64,000 nt of DNA from Branchiostoma floridae. Its lineage: Eukaryota; Chordata; Leptocardii; Amphioxiformes; Branchiostomatidae. Positions within the stretch are counted from its first letter, which is position 1. Each line of letters begins with the position of its first letter. The stretch lies in contig NC_049991.1 in the NCBI RefSeq assembly GCF_000003815.2, forward strand, positions 9,866,506-9,930,505, in the 5' to 3' direction. Below are positions 24,003-38,600 of this stretch, piece after piece. The position numbers and the translations under genes were made by a program. Below the pieces are notes generated by a model, which was not told where the DNA came from, searched no databases, and saw nothing but the letters and a program-made list of their open reading frames with translations.

Positions 24003-26908
24003 GAATAAGGTAGGATGGGCCAAACATTTACATTACACAGTAGCATGGAAAAGGGGAAGTAGTTTAGGGTTTGGGTCAGGGAATGCTTCATCGATCAGCA
24101 GAATTCTATTTTATATTTCACAAAGGGATATAGTTGTAACGTTACCCAATAGTGATTCTATTGGACAAAAGCAAATGTCAATGTTTCTCTGTAACCCCGG
24201 GTAAGTTTATTCTATGTGGCTGCTGTAGGCTGAAAGGTGGAAACTGAACTAGTATTGATAGAATTCGGATAAAAGCACGAGGTATGATATTCTGCTCAGT
24301 GTATACGTTAACCATTAGGTATCCAGGTATCACCATGTTCTATATGCTGGCTAGGCATTACAATAACGAGGGTGTAATATATATACATGTGTGCTAGTAA
24401 CACCATTTTCTGTATGGTGTCATTGGCATGGTAAGATGGATATAATTGTTCTGTACTGGAACCATGCCCCCCTCCCCCATCTGTACCAGATGTTATGTTT
24501 AACTAAACGTTCACAAATGTGTGGTAAGTGACATTCCACATATTGTAACTTATAATGAGGGGTATATATTTCACTGATTGAGGTAATTGAGGTGATGTTA
24601 CCATGATATGTAATCATTACCACACTTTTGTTTTTTGAATCTGCATTCCGTCATGGTGTACGTACTGAACATTTCTGCAATTCATGTAACGTTACATTAC
24701 AAAAATGCACCTTTGATGATTCCTTTCAACTGGCATACTTTTTACGGTTGTTTATGGAGACATAATTTTAGACCTTATTGTATATTTGCAGAAAGCTTAC
24801 TAGCACATTGATATTGGGCAGCATATTTGTACTCAATGTGTGTTTGTTTGAACTAATTTTAGTTATCTATACAATGTTACATTTTGTCGACGTATAGAAC
24901 GAAAACTAGCACATCACGAATTTTACGATGACAGGTTGTTAGAGGTTTACATGGGAGGATAGGTAAACCATGGGAACTGGTTAGTGCTAGCATGGGCAAG
25001 GCTTTACTGCGGTAAGGATTGTATATTGAGGTAGTTTCGAGTTAACATGGGACATGCAGGCTGCAATGGGTACAATATGATGCTAAATGAGCACAAAAAT
25101 CATATAGTGAACATTTGGCTGGAAATTTGATCAGAAATGACATTTCTAAGCAGAACAGGTTAGTTGTATGTAAGGCGTGAAAATTCTTTATCAGTATACA
25201 TAGCATGGTGTTTGTGTTTGTTGAATTTGAAATTAACTTCTATGAAGAGTGTGGAAACTTAACTATGATAATCATAAAATTTATTGATAGAGATTCTTAT
25301 TTTTCTCTTCTGATTGTAATTCTAGCTTTTCAGTTTAGAAAATGATTATGGTATGTATGCAGAAATTATAAAGTTTGCAGGTAGCCCTTTGTTGGTAACT
25401 AGGTTTAGAAAATGTCAATCAAAGTGTGATACTAACTTTGTTACAAAGTTATTCCGTATTGTTAATGTACCTGAGTCAAAAGTGTTACGGCGAACAGAAC
25501 CATGCTAGTTATGTTTGTCTCTCTGTGGACGTTTTAATCACAGAACAGTACAGATTACTGTGCTTGTACGTACTTATATGGAGGTTATGTGACACCTTTT
25601 AAATCGGTTACAACCGAGATATGAGCTCTGCATCTGAATTCCACCTCACGCTTGAGTGAAGATTGAATGTCATCTGAATAAAAATTGACCTTTTCACAAT
25701 CATTGTTATTTTGTGTATTTCTGTGTAGAAGTGAGGTTTTACCCAATCATACTAAGTCTGTATTGTAAGACATACATGTCTATACATATATTGTATGCAT
25801 AAAATGGGTATGAAGTACTGTAGATGGATACCATTGAATACTCATTGCGTATCATTATATTACATACTACGTGATCTTCAATGGTTGTAACTTGGACGAG
25901 TATTGTTACAGTAGTTGTACCACTTCCTAGTGCTACATATTTTACATAAGGGTTGATTAAGTTATCGTGAGGGGCACAGTAACAAGGTGGGTTGGTAGTA
26001 CACATAGTGTACAATATATACTTTTCAGTGTTGGCACAGTTATATAAAGTATATACGTATATACGTAAACATCTCCTACGTATACATTACATGGTCCAGG
26101 TATGCTTCGCAACCCCGTGTTTCGGTCTCATTTTTGATACGTCAATACAGGTATACTTTTATATTCTATTAGTAATATGGCACTTACGTGTACAAGTTGT
26201 ACGAACAATTCAAGTTAATGGTTTGGTAGATACTTTTTCTTCCGACGTAGTGAACGTACACATGTTATGTCTTTGCTGATGATTGAAGGTTGACGCAACT
26301 GTAGTTAGAAGGCCATCTTTTTGATATGTGATTCTTTAAAAGAATTCAAAAAAAAGGAATTTCGGGTTACTGCAAGCAAATTTTATGGATGACGTCCCCT
26401 TTAGAATTAAAAGCTAGCGTGCTAAAACGTTGGCAAAAACAATATGCCTACACATTTGTCAAATTCAGAGGCCCCCCAAGTTGCCTTCTTTACGAAATCT
26501 AAGTTGTCAGGACGGTTGAACGAATGACTAAACACACTGTATATACTAGAATTTCAAGTTTGTTCTGTTATATCTTCTTTAACTTTGGAATTAACTTTCT
26601 AATTATACGGCGTTCACGACATACATGTGCTCATTTTGGAGCTGCTCTGTACGGTTTACAGTATAGTTGAAAACGTTTTGTTTTATTTTTGGAAAAGGCC
26701 GAAAAGTGATGGACTCGCGGATGTCATCCACATAATCAAATCAACAAGGCCTAATTACATCACAGCTGCAGCTATATCTCATCTCAGAAACCCAATCCCT
26801 GCATTTAGGGCTATGCTACATACAGCTAGCTGATAAAGGTGGTTCTGACTTCCTAGAAGTTGACACTGAATCATCTACAGCAGAATCATCCATCCCGGCC
26901 CGCTCCTT
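24003..26908. other. Intergenic DNA between the convergent FMO and ABAT genes
   Basis: AT-rich with no exon recognised. It must contain the 3' UTRs of both genes. Apart from the repeat at 26640-26765 I see no defined element. A minus-strand AATAAA at about 26681-26686 could serve ABAT. Confidence 0.5.
26640..26765 (+). repeat. Dispersed repeat shared with 59555-59690 (inverted)
   Basis: Contains gatgtcatccacataatcaa followed by atcaacaaggcc, closely matching the reverse complement of 59555-59620; similarity continues through the acagtatagttgaaaac-like block. The matching open frames (DVIHIIKST) reflect the shared DNA, not a protein family that I recognise. Confidence 0.6.
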
Positions 26909-29900
26909 TCATCGGAAGTTCCCCTGAGATAACACGTCGTTGAAGATGTCTAAGAACATCTCGGCGTGATGAGGCTGGAAGATGAGCGCAGGTCGGCACC
27001 TGATGGTCCTCTCTCCACAGCCGCCTGCCTGGACTCCTGTTAAACACACAAATGTCCGTTCTACTGGTTGGATCTTCATGACTAAATGTACATCTTTGAC
27101 ACGCACGACCTCGTGCTAAACAATTGGCTCGTGGGGAAATTTTACGAGTGATAAACCGCCGTAACTTTCGGAATCGGAGAGCTAGGTGGGAGAAATTTCT
27201 ATTGTACTTTGTAATATTTGTATTACAGACATTGGGAACATTGAATCATGTACAACATAGACATTTCTGTTGCTTCAGAAAAGTGCATTGAATATGTCTA
27301 GCAGGCCAGGGCAATTAGAGACATTGTCAAGTGAGAAGAGTGGAATTGGTCTGGGCAACCGCCCGTGATGATTATGAAGTGACGTGGGCCTGCCTAATTA
27401 TTGCTGTCCACCGCGGTCAAAATAGGTAGCTTTGACTTAATTTGGTTATTTAAAAATGTGCGACATGTGTTATATCATAGTGCAGGATTGGAACCCATAT
27501 AAAAAACCTTGTCAACCTACCTTTGTTTCGGAGGGCCCGAATGACCTTGTTTCTGATTGTTTCTGTTGGACAGTCCACCGCACAGAAGCTGCCCTGTCCA
27601 CGGGTCCCGTCCAAGATGTCCGGGTATTTACTCTGATTGGAGGTCGGGATGATATTCAGTCAGCTCTATGCTATGCACACTTATTTGCCTACAATATCAT
27701 AGATTCAATAAACCTATGTATACAAAATATGAGATTCAAAACATAGGAAAAAATGATTCAACTAAGCTAACGGCACACTTCCAAATCGGTGCCGGTGCCC
27801 GGCAGTGCTGTTTGTGGAATCGAAAAATAGAAATGTATTTTTTTACGTAGAAATATATTTTCAAAATTACGTAAAAATATACACAAACAATTCCAACGAC
27901 TATTATCTTTAAGTCTTGTGTAGGGTGGTGTCTTTTATATTATACTTTTCGTTTCCGAAAGCTGCCTGTCCGGGCCCCGGATTGGAAATGGGAGCGAGTT
28001 TATAACTATAATAATACTGACGACAACCCTACCTCCAATGTCCGAAGACCCTCCATAAGAACGTCCCCAGTCTCACGCATGTTGTCTAACAGTCTGTCCT
28101 CTTCTATCACCCGGATGACGGCCTCCAGGAGTACCAGTTTGGCTGGGTCGCCTACCCACGTGTTGATGATACGGTATCCCTGGGGAGGACAGTTATGATG
28201 GGGATAATCAACTTTTTACTAAAGAGTTTAAAACTTGGCATTTCGGTGATAACTTTTTTGTAATACCACCATGCCCTTTCGGTAAAGATGTACCAAGACA
28301 CTGTTTCAATATTTGAAGTGAAACAATGAATGTCAATCAATCAACCAACTAACCAACCAACCAGTTATCTACTGGTCTCAACTGCGGATGCATGTCGGCT
28401 GTAAGCATCTTTCTCAAGGTAAGTTGACAATTCTTATGAGTTCCAATCCTACACGTATATGTACACATATATAACTGTGGCACATTTCCATAAAACAGAT
28501 TCAACTATTTTGTGATGTGTGAAATCTATAATTGAAGTACTGTACAAGCAATGTAGGACAAGCCATAAGGTTATGGTTTAAGACGTTTAACAAATTTGTG
28601 GACTTGTAGATTTAAAGAGAAGGTGGTCCATGCATACCCCCTGTGGCCGAAACTCCTCCTTGTAGTAATATCCGCCGATCAGCATCTTCTTGGCGAAGGT
28701 GACGAAGTCCGGCGGTTCCTCCAGCCCCCAGTGCTCGTGTGCCCACATCCTGCCTGTCAGGCCTACTCCTGTCTGAACCTCGTCCACTATCATAGCTGCA
28801 TCGTTCTGGGGGTTTATCATCGTATACGAGTTTGTATTAGGTCAATGAATTTTCAAATACACGTACAACTCTATACAACTGGATAAAAACGGAGATTTTC
28901 TTCCGGACGTTTCGAGTGACATCCATCACTCTTTTCCTGCGTCACTAGAATGAACTGACAGAAACAATTTAAAACACGTACATCTAACTAGAACAACCAG
29001 TTGAACATGCAAGGGTCAATGATTATAGCAGAAACAGGTGCTTAGTGTCGCCAAAATGAAAACTTTGAGATCTAGGGATGTTGCTCGTAGACATGAGAAA
29101 AAATTTGTATGTACAAAATGACTAATAAACTGTTGGGCGAAACAACTACATGTACTAAGTATCTAATACCTGCTAGGAAAAGAACAAGACATATTCGTGC
29201 CTTCAGTAACCAGAATTAGCAAACTACTATCGAAGTGATCAAAAACGAGTATTTTCCCTAACCTATTGTAGAACGCGTTGCCACCAAGTACATGTACATT
29301 AGGAGTATCCTAACTAGATTGCAACGCTTGCAGCTAGATGTTTAAAGCTTAGGTTTGGCAGCTGCTACCACGCGGTGTGGCCGCAAAGCTGGTGTGTTAT
29401 ACCAAAGGTTGGTTATACAGATTATGCAAAGATACATACAGAAAAAGATAAAGTCCTCTGACGTCTTCAACAATAATAATAGAAATCTCCAAGGAATAAA
29501 TGCATCCGTACGTCTTTCGCTATCCTCTGCAGCTGTCTGAAGAAGGTGTTGGAGGCGTGATGATCACCTCCCTCTGCCTGGATGGGCTCCACCACTAGCC
29601 CTGCCACGGGTTGGCCGGTCGTCTTAGACTCCACTATTATCTTCCACACCTGCAGTGGAATATGTCACTCATGTTAAACAGAGCGTTGATTTGTTGTCAA
29701 AACACATATTTAAATGCCTAAGCGTAAGCATGACTTTTGCTGCTTTATTTTCCATTTTGGACAGTATTTGAATAATCTACAAAAGGCATAAAGGGCATTG
29801 TCCTACCGAGACTTTTGTTTGTTTTGCATACCGCCTTATGGCATAACAGACCAGGCCTTTACTGAACAGCACAAGCTGCATCTCCGGACAGACGTATTCG

Positions 29901-32900
29901 AACCACTCACATCGGGAAGGACCTCTACTCTTACGGTGTGATGGGTTCTTTAACGTGCTCAAGATGTAGCTCAATGGTCAGTAGACATGATGCTATCATT
30001 CTCTACTACTCGGACTAGATATCCTTTGTTTCTCCCACTATAGAAAACAAAAGCTTACTGCATCAAGGCACCTCTCCTCCTCCCGTCTGTTCTCCTCCGT
30101 GTACAGCTCCAGCGGGTACCTGAGCTGAGGGAACGGCGCCACCGGCCACACAAGGGACGGGATGTCAACCTTCTGTATCGGCTTGGAATGGGACGTGGCG
30201 AGGCAACCTGTGGTACGTACACATGCCTAAACAAGTCGGAAACCTCTTGAAACTATACGTTACTGGGCAAAAATCGTAAAACGAAATTTAGATGAAAACA
30301 CGTGTCTGCCCAGAACTACGTCAAAAATTTCCTATACATGACAGAACGCATGGACAGGTCGATTTGTAAAGTTTGCGAGGATGCTGTGAGTAGAAGATAA
30401 ACGTAGAGCTTTAGAGGACCGGAAGGAATGGAGAGAAAGAGTCAAGAACATCCTAGCGACTAGCTCGACCAGGTGATGATCTGAACTTGGAATTAAATCT
30501 CACACCAAAATATCCGCCTAAATCGTAAGGTCTGATAATTTCGTCTTTTGTAACGCACAGCGGATTTGTTTATCGTAAAGGATGTATGTCATTGAAACGT
30601 TGTCTTGCTTATAACATACCTAGGGTTCTTCCGTGAAAGCCTCCTTTGAAAGACAGAATAGAGAGCTTGGGGCTACCCGGTGGCTGTTTGGAAAACACGC
30701 AGTTGGTCAGTTTTACAAACTATGTATACGATCGGGAACTTTTGCTTCTTTGAGTTTAGAATTCGAAAGAATGCACAAAAATAACTGTGTTTCGAGACAA
30801 ATGAGATGTAACGTTAATAACAATATCTTAGTGAGTTAAACTTACCATGTCCCGCATACATGACTCCAAGTCTTCTTTGGATGGCATGCTCCCACCGCGT
30901 TGCTTGGTCTGTCCAAAAAAGAAATCATGAATAGAATTATCCCCGACTGTTTCATAACGATTTATACGTTTCAAAATCTAAAAAAAGTACATAACACTGA
31001 CAGTCCTGAAGAAAAACAAAATACTGACATAGACACTGCTCTACATTACGTTACGCTGTAAGATGGAATCATTTATATTAGACGGGATGTATTTACCCTA
31101 TACCAAATGAAGACTGCTTTGTAAGCGTTCTCGTTTGCACACGTGCCGCACGCCATGGTCTGTACTTCCTTTAGTCCTGGTGGTGCTACCTGTGGAAAGC
31201 ATGCAGACACAAATCTTCAATAATATCATAACCAGGCTACAGCTATAAAGATAAGGGAATGGGCATTTGAAACACCATATAAATCTGCTTTTAAAAGTAT
31301 AAGATGCATGTCTATATCCTTGTATCAGTATTAATGCACATATCCTTTATTCACTAGAACACTGGTTATATAACGATAGAAAATATAATAATATACGATG
31401 ATCAAGCTTTGCCGGTGATTTTTTTCATGAAATTGAAATTTGCGCGTAATAATGTAAGTGTAATGGCCTGATTGTCTTAAGCCAAGATCTAGATGATGTA
31501 TAAATAAAACTGGAGAGAAACCTTACTCTCATCAGCACTTTCCCCATCTTGTCAGGAAAGTCCAGCGGTGGGAGGGTTCCTAACGATGGCCGGTTTATAA
31601 AGGTGCTCTGTAACAAAGCAAACAGTCGCTACGTGTTATAAACTTCTTGGTACGTTTGACCAATTGATGACGTCATGTATTCTCAAGATCACGTGTTGAT
31701 AAGACCACGTGTCTATGACTCTCGCGAGTTTACGTTTTGAAGTGATTGGTAATGATCCTGAAGAAGGCGACAGTGATTGTTGAAAATTTGATCCATGCAT
31801 ACATTTGTGTTGGAGGAAAGTTTAGCATTGTACTATAGTCGCTGCATGTTGCTGTGAATAACTACAGTGCATTACATATTTTTAAAGAGAGACCATTTTA
31901 GAATGCTACTTCCAGCTTATATAATTAGATATGTATACATACGTGCCATGCATACTCACAAGATTGTTTACGTCGCGTAGAGCATTCACCAGTGCTGGGT
32001 GGTTGTAACCTATGGAAAAACAAAAGTGCATTTAATCTAAAACACGTTTTGCTTTTCACCAAAAACCTGGCAACTATCATTTGGAGCTGCAATACTCACA
32101 TGAGAAATCCTGCTAGATACAATTTCGACTTCGTGCAATGGGCCTTCCAACGCTTGCAAACGACCCACCCTACGTGCTTAAAACTGAAGATTTCTCACTT
32201 ACCCAATGGCAGAGACGAGATCTGTGTGTAGATGTCCAGCAATCTATTGCCGTCTGCGTCCATCAACCAGTTTCCTCTGCTGCGCTCATAGTCACAGAAG
32301 AACTGCACAGCTTCGGTATTCTTTGTAGGAAAAACATGCAAACAAATGGATAGTATATACTTTTGAAAGTATTCATTTACATCTAGGTGTACAATATTGT
32401 GTTTATAGGCAATGCTTTTGTCGATTCGAGTATTTAATACAGTTGCACAACAGCCTCTGCAAGGAGCCGTACACTGTTTTCTTTGTTAGCAATCTTACGC
32501 TCACATAGGATTGTTGATGCGATGGTATGGCAACAGATGTTACTAATGCATAAGTCAGTCTCTGTCTATTGACGGTTAAAGTTTGAACAAACCTGTATCT
32601 TGTCCAAGTGCATCAGCAATGCCTACAGATAAGACAACACGGAGGCAAACTTTAGATCCGCGTAAGGCTCAGTGAATTCAATAAAAACATTACCGTTACT
32701 TCATGCGTTTTGTTGATTATCTATATGATCGATGTCAGTCAATTCTAACGTTTTTATTCAGTGAATGGCAATGTTCCTTCACCCCATTTCAGTTTCTATT
32801 TATGTTTCTCCAAAGCGTTAATCTTTAACATGGATTCTCTAACCCATTACCAAGATAATAGTCTTTCCGTTATCTAGCTCTGCTAGCCTGATGGGACATA

Positions 32901-35276
32901 CAGTTAGATTGATGAGCTGATCGACCGTGTCTATAATCTAGATGATCGTTCACTGCCAGAAAGTTCCTTTCATGGCGCACCTTTGAGCGTGGTCCCGGGA
33001 TTTCTGTCTTTACGATTGGTCGATCGTAGTCGTAATGATCGGGTAGCAGCTTGCGCCGGGCTGCATTAGTCGACAGGCACCTCCCAAAAACTGAAGTCAT
33101 AGAAAGCATTCTATTACAACAATTGTAGGTACATGTGCATAAGAATACAAATCGTAAGTTACAATAAAGTATCATTCAGACCAGATATACAAGATCAAAA
33201 ACTTGGTGGGAACTAAAAGTATCACACGAGGTACACCCACAAGAAGTTGTCCAGTCACATGGGAGGTAATGTACATGAAATGTTTTGAAAGTGTCTCCAA
33301 CAACTTAATTTTAAAAGCTACATTACCGGACAGATAAGTACCTCGAGCTCTAATACAATGAAGAATGGGACCCAACTTATTAGGAAACTCTGAAGGGAGG
33401 CGTTGCAATGGCGTCCACACATTTTTTGATGACGGTTCTGTCTCATAATTTTCCCGCACTAACGCACAGAGGAAGAGCTGTTATCAAGACACTAAGTGCA
33501 GTTTTCTAAACCTTTTTAATGAGACACTAAATTCAAAATATTGCCTGACTTGAAGGTTGGCAAATGATATATGATAGCACAAGAGACATGTAAATGCTGC
33601 AAATTGTAGTTTGGTATTATTAAACTATGGAGAGAATCAACGAGTCTTACACACTTGATTGCAACACACAAACCACGCATAAGACGACACAATATTTTGT
33701 TATCGTTGAACATCAAACGAAGACAACTTTTTTGGGGTAAGGTGAAAACATTCCAAAGGGGCTATCTTCTGTTGCCTCTATGATTACTTGTGTGTTGAAC
33801 ATGTCATGAAAATAGACAGATCTGTTTGTCAAATGTGCATCATTAGATCCTCCCAGAGGAAAGAATTCTTCACGAAGCTGTCGTCAACGCTAAAGGTCGG
33901 CATCAATCAAAGCAATGCCTGAAAGGTAGCGCTTAAGCGTTTGGCGCTTGGAAATGTATGAGTGTGCGAATTTTCTTGTCATGTGGAATCGCATATACGA
34001 AGACTGCATAACTAGCTGTTGCTACTGGCTGGTAAAATATCTGACTACAAATACATTTCAGAAATCTTGTCGTGTGTTTCGATGTTCACAAAACAGTATG
34101 TTGCTATTTAAAAGACGAACACAAGTCTCAAAACATAAATCTGTATATGTTCTTAATTTATGCTAGTCGTTTAAATCAGCATGATCTACCATTGCTCAGT
34201 GTGTCTTTGAATTAGGGACCATTGGAAATTCGAGATCTAACGGGAGCTGTCGCTACAGGAAAACGTGAATTGATATTGTGGTCGTACGCATACCTACAGG
34301 ATGTACGTAATGCATAATGGTGTTGACGGTCCAGAATGACTGTACGCTGCACTTTTGGACTTTTCAGTATTCAGGGCAGCAACCGGGAGATTTCAGATGA
34401 CGTGTTAACGTTTTTGCGCGAACCTTTAAGCTTTATCTACCAGAGACAATGCAGTAATGTGTATTTTTTGCTAAAAACTGTCAACATTCTTCAGTTTTTT
34501 TCGATAGGCCATCGTAAAGGCAGTTATCAAAAGGCATTTCATGCTGATATTTATCTGAAATTATTATTTTCCTACTATTTAATTTCGAGCATGAATTTAG
34601 AGTCATTTCTATGTTTAAGAGTGTAATGGTGTGTTTATGTATTTATCGTTTGAGCAGTGAGCTACAGGCAATAACAACGCGAGAAATGCTTAAGTTTTAA
34701 AGAGAAAAAAATACACGAAGTGGCGCATAGCAAATTTCACTTTCTCTGAATAATCATCTAACTTGTAAACGTTACACCTGCTAAAAGATGACGTCATGTT
34801 TATTTCGTGTAATACCCAGGATTGCCTGTTGTAATACGCCGTTACCCAGGACAGCCGTAGTGTCATATCACCAAACACACGGTATTCAAGATAGGACACT
34901 ACTGTATTGTTGAATGTGCCTTGTGAACATACATCACTGTTATCAACCACACAAAGACCCAGTCTAGTCATATATTTACTAATACAGTAACAGGGACGTC
35001 GTAGAGCATGAATAGTAACATAGTTTTTTTTCGGTAGACAAGCGATTATATTTGCGATATCTGTAAACAGTGCTAGCACATGGTATTGGTAATTCTCGTT
35101 GACCTAGGCTCAAAGTAATCGGTTGCAACAATTAATTAGACTTCTTAAAAATGTAAGCTAATAATTAAGTATATAAAACCGTGATGTGAAGATGCAATAA
35201 TTAGAATAATGTGACGTTACTTACAGTGCATCTGATGAAGCCTCCCCAGACGCCCTGTAGTCTTGACTGACCACAT
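26909..35276 (-). CDS. ABAT: 4-aminobutyrate aminotransferase, mitochondrial, complete, 15 exons
   Basis: PLP enzyme of the mitochondrial matrix: GABA + 2-oxoglutarate to succinate semialdehyde + glutamate. Exons in transcript order: 35276-35225, 33090-32981, 32622-32593, 32320-32203, 32009-31960, 31607-31527, 31189-31097, 30908-30846, 30683-30620, 30207-30059, 29649-29512, 28805-28638, 28179-28033, 27632-27521, 27036-26909. All phases agree and the product is 500 aa, the same length as human ABAT. Exon 1 encodes [17 protein letters not shown], an Arg/Lys-rich, acid-free mitochondrial presequence. Seen: [17 protein letters not shown], the 2Fe-2S cysteines in [10 protein letters not shown] (C161, C164), GGFHGRT, the PLP-ring Asp in VDEVQTG (D324), and the Schiff-base Lys in FAKKML (K356). 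The stop is at 26909-26911. Exon 1 is the least certain part; an in-frame Met in exon 2 DNA (MLSMTSVFG) would be the alternative. Confidence 0.95.
31660..31732. promoter_or_regulatory. Cluster of CRE, two E-boxes and a TCGCGA motif in ABAT intron 5
   Basis: Within about 70 bases: palindromic CRE tgacgtca (31668-31675), cacgtg at 31690-31695 and 31706-31711, and ctctcgcgag near 31720. Such density of exact palindromic sites is unusual in the surrounding AT-rich intron. A regulatory role is inference. Confidence 0.35.
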
Positions 35277-35600
35277 ATCCAGTCATGCGCGAGTCGCCCG
35301 CGAGAGAAGCGTGGAGAACGAGTCTATTCCCGGAGTAGTGACTAGCTGCTGAAGAGATCGCGCTAGCTGAGAGTGGCTCCCTTATCAAACCCCTCAGCCG
35401 GCCCCCTACATAAACAGCGATCCGTCCGTGCCGACCGATTCCTTCTTATTCTCAACCAAAACACTACTTCAGTGTCAAGGCGTCAGCATTACTGACCGTA
35501 CCGAACCCGCGCGATCACCGCTGGTTAGTCCCTGCCCTTGGTGCTGAAATCGCCTTCCCCGGGCCTCGCAGTCACGCCGTCATGCACACTACACCCGGTT
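35277..35600 (-). promoter_or_regulatory. CpG-rich probable ABAT promoter
   Basis: Directly upstream of the ABAT ATG the sequence becomes GC- and CpG-rich (for example gcgcgagtcgcccgcgagag-like tracts), in contrast to the AT-rich DNA on both sides. No TATA box is evident near the start. The limits are approximate. Confidence 0.5.
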
Positions 35601-38600
35601 ATACAACAATCTGACGCAACAGTTCAGCGATAATGTTACCGGCTGTGTGTTAGATACGTGTACTCATCACACTTGTCTTCTACATACTGCCCGCCTGTCT
35701 TACTAATGCCGCCCCTTCGTCCTATCGGGTGCATATTCCGCCAGGATCCGGCCCAAACCGGTTGCGAGCGTGAAAATCGCGTTGATGTTGCCTAGCTTGT
35801 GGGGAATCAGACTGGAAATTGAGATGTGCACGGCCTTCAAAGTTGTGTAGTGCATGAATATTTACAGTGGGTGCATCACAACAGGTTTCTATATGTGCCA
35901 TCATCCTATAAACAACACAACCAACCACTAAGGGTATTGTAAGTTGTCTCTGACAATTAATAAGCCTTGTACGCAGAGAAAAATCATATTCGCACTTAAT
36001 AACTTAATAGCAAATCAAAAATTCTTGTAACGCTAGGGTAATAAATAGAAAAACATATGTATATTCGCAAACCCGAGTGTAGCGTTTTAAACAATCAGTA
36101 TCAATACCAGCGCTTTCTGTCCATAGAACTATTTGTACAAAATCTTACAAGAGGCTTCTCTTTTTTATGGAAATAAAGGTAGTAGTTAAAATCCGACATT
36201 TTCCCGCCCAAACCTGACATACACTGCTGCAACGGTAGACAGAACTTGTATGCTACTGGAAGTCACTTGTCAACATGACTACAGACAAACGCTGGCATCA
36301 TTTACACTAATCTTCTCATCATTCAATGACCATACCCTGGGTTTGCCTACAAAAGATTCCATCCCCACCAACTACTTACTAGTATCTATGCTGTACATGA
36401 TGTTTATGATATAAGAACACTCATAGCTATGATGACTATATCATCACCCAGGCACTTAACGTTAATATCATGCACCAAAATGACACTATAATTTTTGTCA
36501 ACAAGTATGGGGTTTACATTCTAGACACATGTTGTTTTCAAACACCTTGAAATATTTGAATTATCTATAGAATAGTAGTGCCAGACTTTGTCCTTATATT
36601 AAAAAATTCAATCTACTTAGAATTGACTGGCCCAGGAAGCTTTTCGAAGAAAAAATTGACATGCAGGACCAAGTATGGCCATTAATGTTACATCACCTAT
36701 GGGGTCTTGCCTGAGGGAAGGCTTGACATTAGGGTAGGCAGCACAGAAAGCCACCTGATACCTCAATAGGAAATCTTTGAACAGAAGTCCTGCATACTCG
36801 ATTGGACAACACTAAGCAGCGTCTTGGTTTGACTTAAAATGCCTTCAAATCCAATCTAGGAACCGATATAAGGATAGCTTTATATTTTTTGAGTGCAAGT
36901 AAGATGCATGTAATCTGAATTTAGCATAATAGATTTACCTCTGTTATCAATGTGTATAAGCCACTGGTGCCAGTCAGGTATCTAGTAAAATGGCACATGA
37001 AGAATTGATCTTCCAAATGATTCAGACAAACCTACCTCATCACACTACATGGCCTGTTTTCAGAACCACAATTATTTGTATGCTGCACTGGTTGAAAATG
37101 CATTTTAAACAAGAATGTAAACAAACCTCAGAAACAAAACACCTATTTTTTTACAGTTGAATTAGCAGCTAGCAATATACATGTATTGAACTATTCTTTT
37201 AAGTACATGTCTGGTTTTACAAAGATAGAGTTTACCACAATGAATTTTATTGTAAAAGGTAGTTACCATTGTTTCATGAAGAGAAAACCTATATCCAATG
37301 ACATAATGGACAGACCCAAGAGACCAATCCGTAACAGACCTCCATTGCTCATCTTCTTTCCTTATACTGAACCTCACAAAATCTGACATGAATAATTTAG
37401 AACAAAAGCATCAAAATTGATCTGACCCATTTTTTACCTGCAAGCATTGGAAAATAATTGTCTTGTGATCTGGGCCAATACATACAAATGTACTGTAAAT
37501 GCAGAAACTTTTGCGGTGGATTAATGTTCGCGGTTTTCGTGGCGGCCGCTTCACCGCAAATTAAAACCGCCACGAACATTTTTCCATAACAGTAAGGGAC
37601 TACAGTGTATGGTGCTACTGAGAAATTAAAACCACCGCGAAAAGTCCATTTTCCCGCTAACGCGAAATTAAATCCCCGCAAAATTAAATCACCGTGAAAT
37701 TAAACGCATTTACAGTACCTTACTGCACTTCCCATGGTAATACTGTAAAATGATGTCTAACGGTTGTCTTGTTGAGACTTACTTTAAACTGACAAAAAGT
37801 TAATAACACTTAAGAGTACATAACACTACATTGACTATAACGTTAAGTAAAAGAGTGAAATACACAACAGCTACTCGATGACAAAAATTATATTTTCTAC
37901 AGTAACCATTTCAAAGGCTTCTGATGAATAGATTAAGCAAAGGAAGTTTTCAGCAATTATAACATTGGAACATATTTATACTATACTTTCCCAAAAGCAA
38001 AACTTTAAGTTCAACAGTACTGATGAATAATCTTATTTAGACAAAATGTGACTGAAAAGATATGCACATGGTTTTCTTTTTTTCTCCTACCCATATATAT
38101 TGACATATGGGAGAAGTTATATGGGGATAAGACACATTAAGTAAATCATCTCTGTGCTACATGGTTTGCATACTGATGTATTGATATATTTGTAACTACA
38201 TAAAATAGATCATCTACCATGTGCAACTTATGACAGCAATGATAGAGATGCATAACTTGTCTTTCTTGTGAGCCTGTTCTAGGAATGTGATATGGGAGGG
38301 GGGGCAAGATGGGAATTTCCAAATATATTTCTTTCATACGTAAACATATTGCCTTAGACATTCATCTTTCCTGAAATAGTCATAGTGCTGTTTCTTGTAG
38401 CTCCTCCCTAACAAAATGTCTTCTTCAGAAACATAGATATAGCTCAGACATTTACACTAAATCATTTCAAGAACTTTACCATACTCTGCATTCTGCCACA
38501 TATGAAAATATAGACTAACATGAAAGTTCATATAGCATTATGAAATATTATCAAAGATTGTGAATCTAAAACAAGTAATAATTGTAAACGAATGAATTGT

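Noticed and set aside
26627-26833. Frame sharing DVIHIIKST with 59501-59689
   Set aside because: The match is explained by a shared dispersed DNA repeat and does not extend as a protein.
29777-29974. 65-codon minus-strand frame in an ABAT intron
   Set aside because: Not needed for the in-frame joining of the flanking exons and shows no family signal; probably a dispersed repeat.
37397-37681. 94-codon minus-strand frame
   Set aside because: Lies almost wholly in the MITE at 37491-37717.
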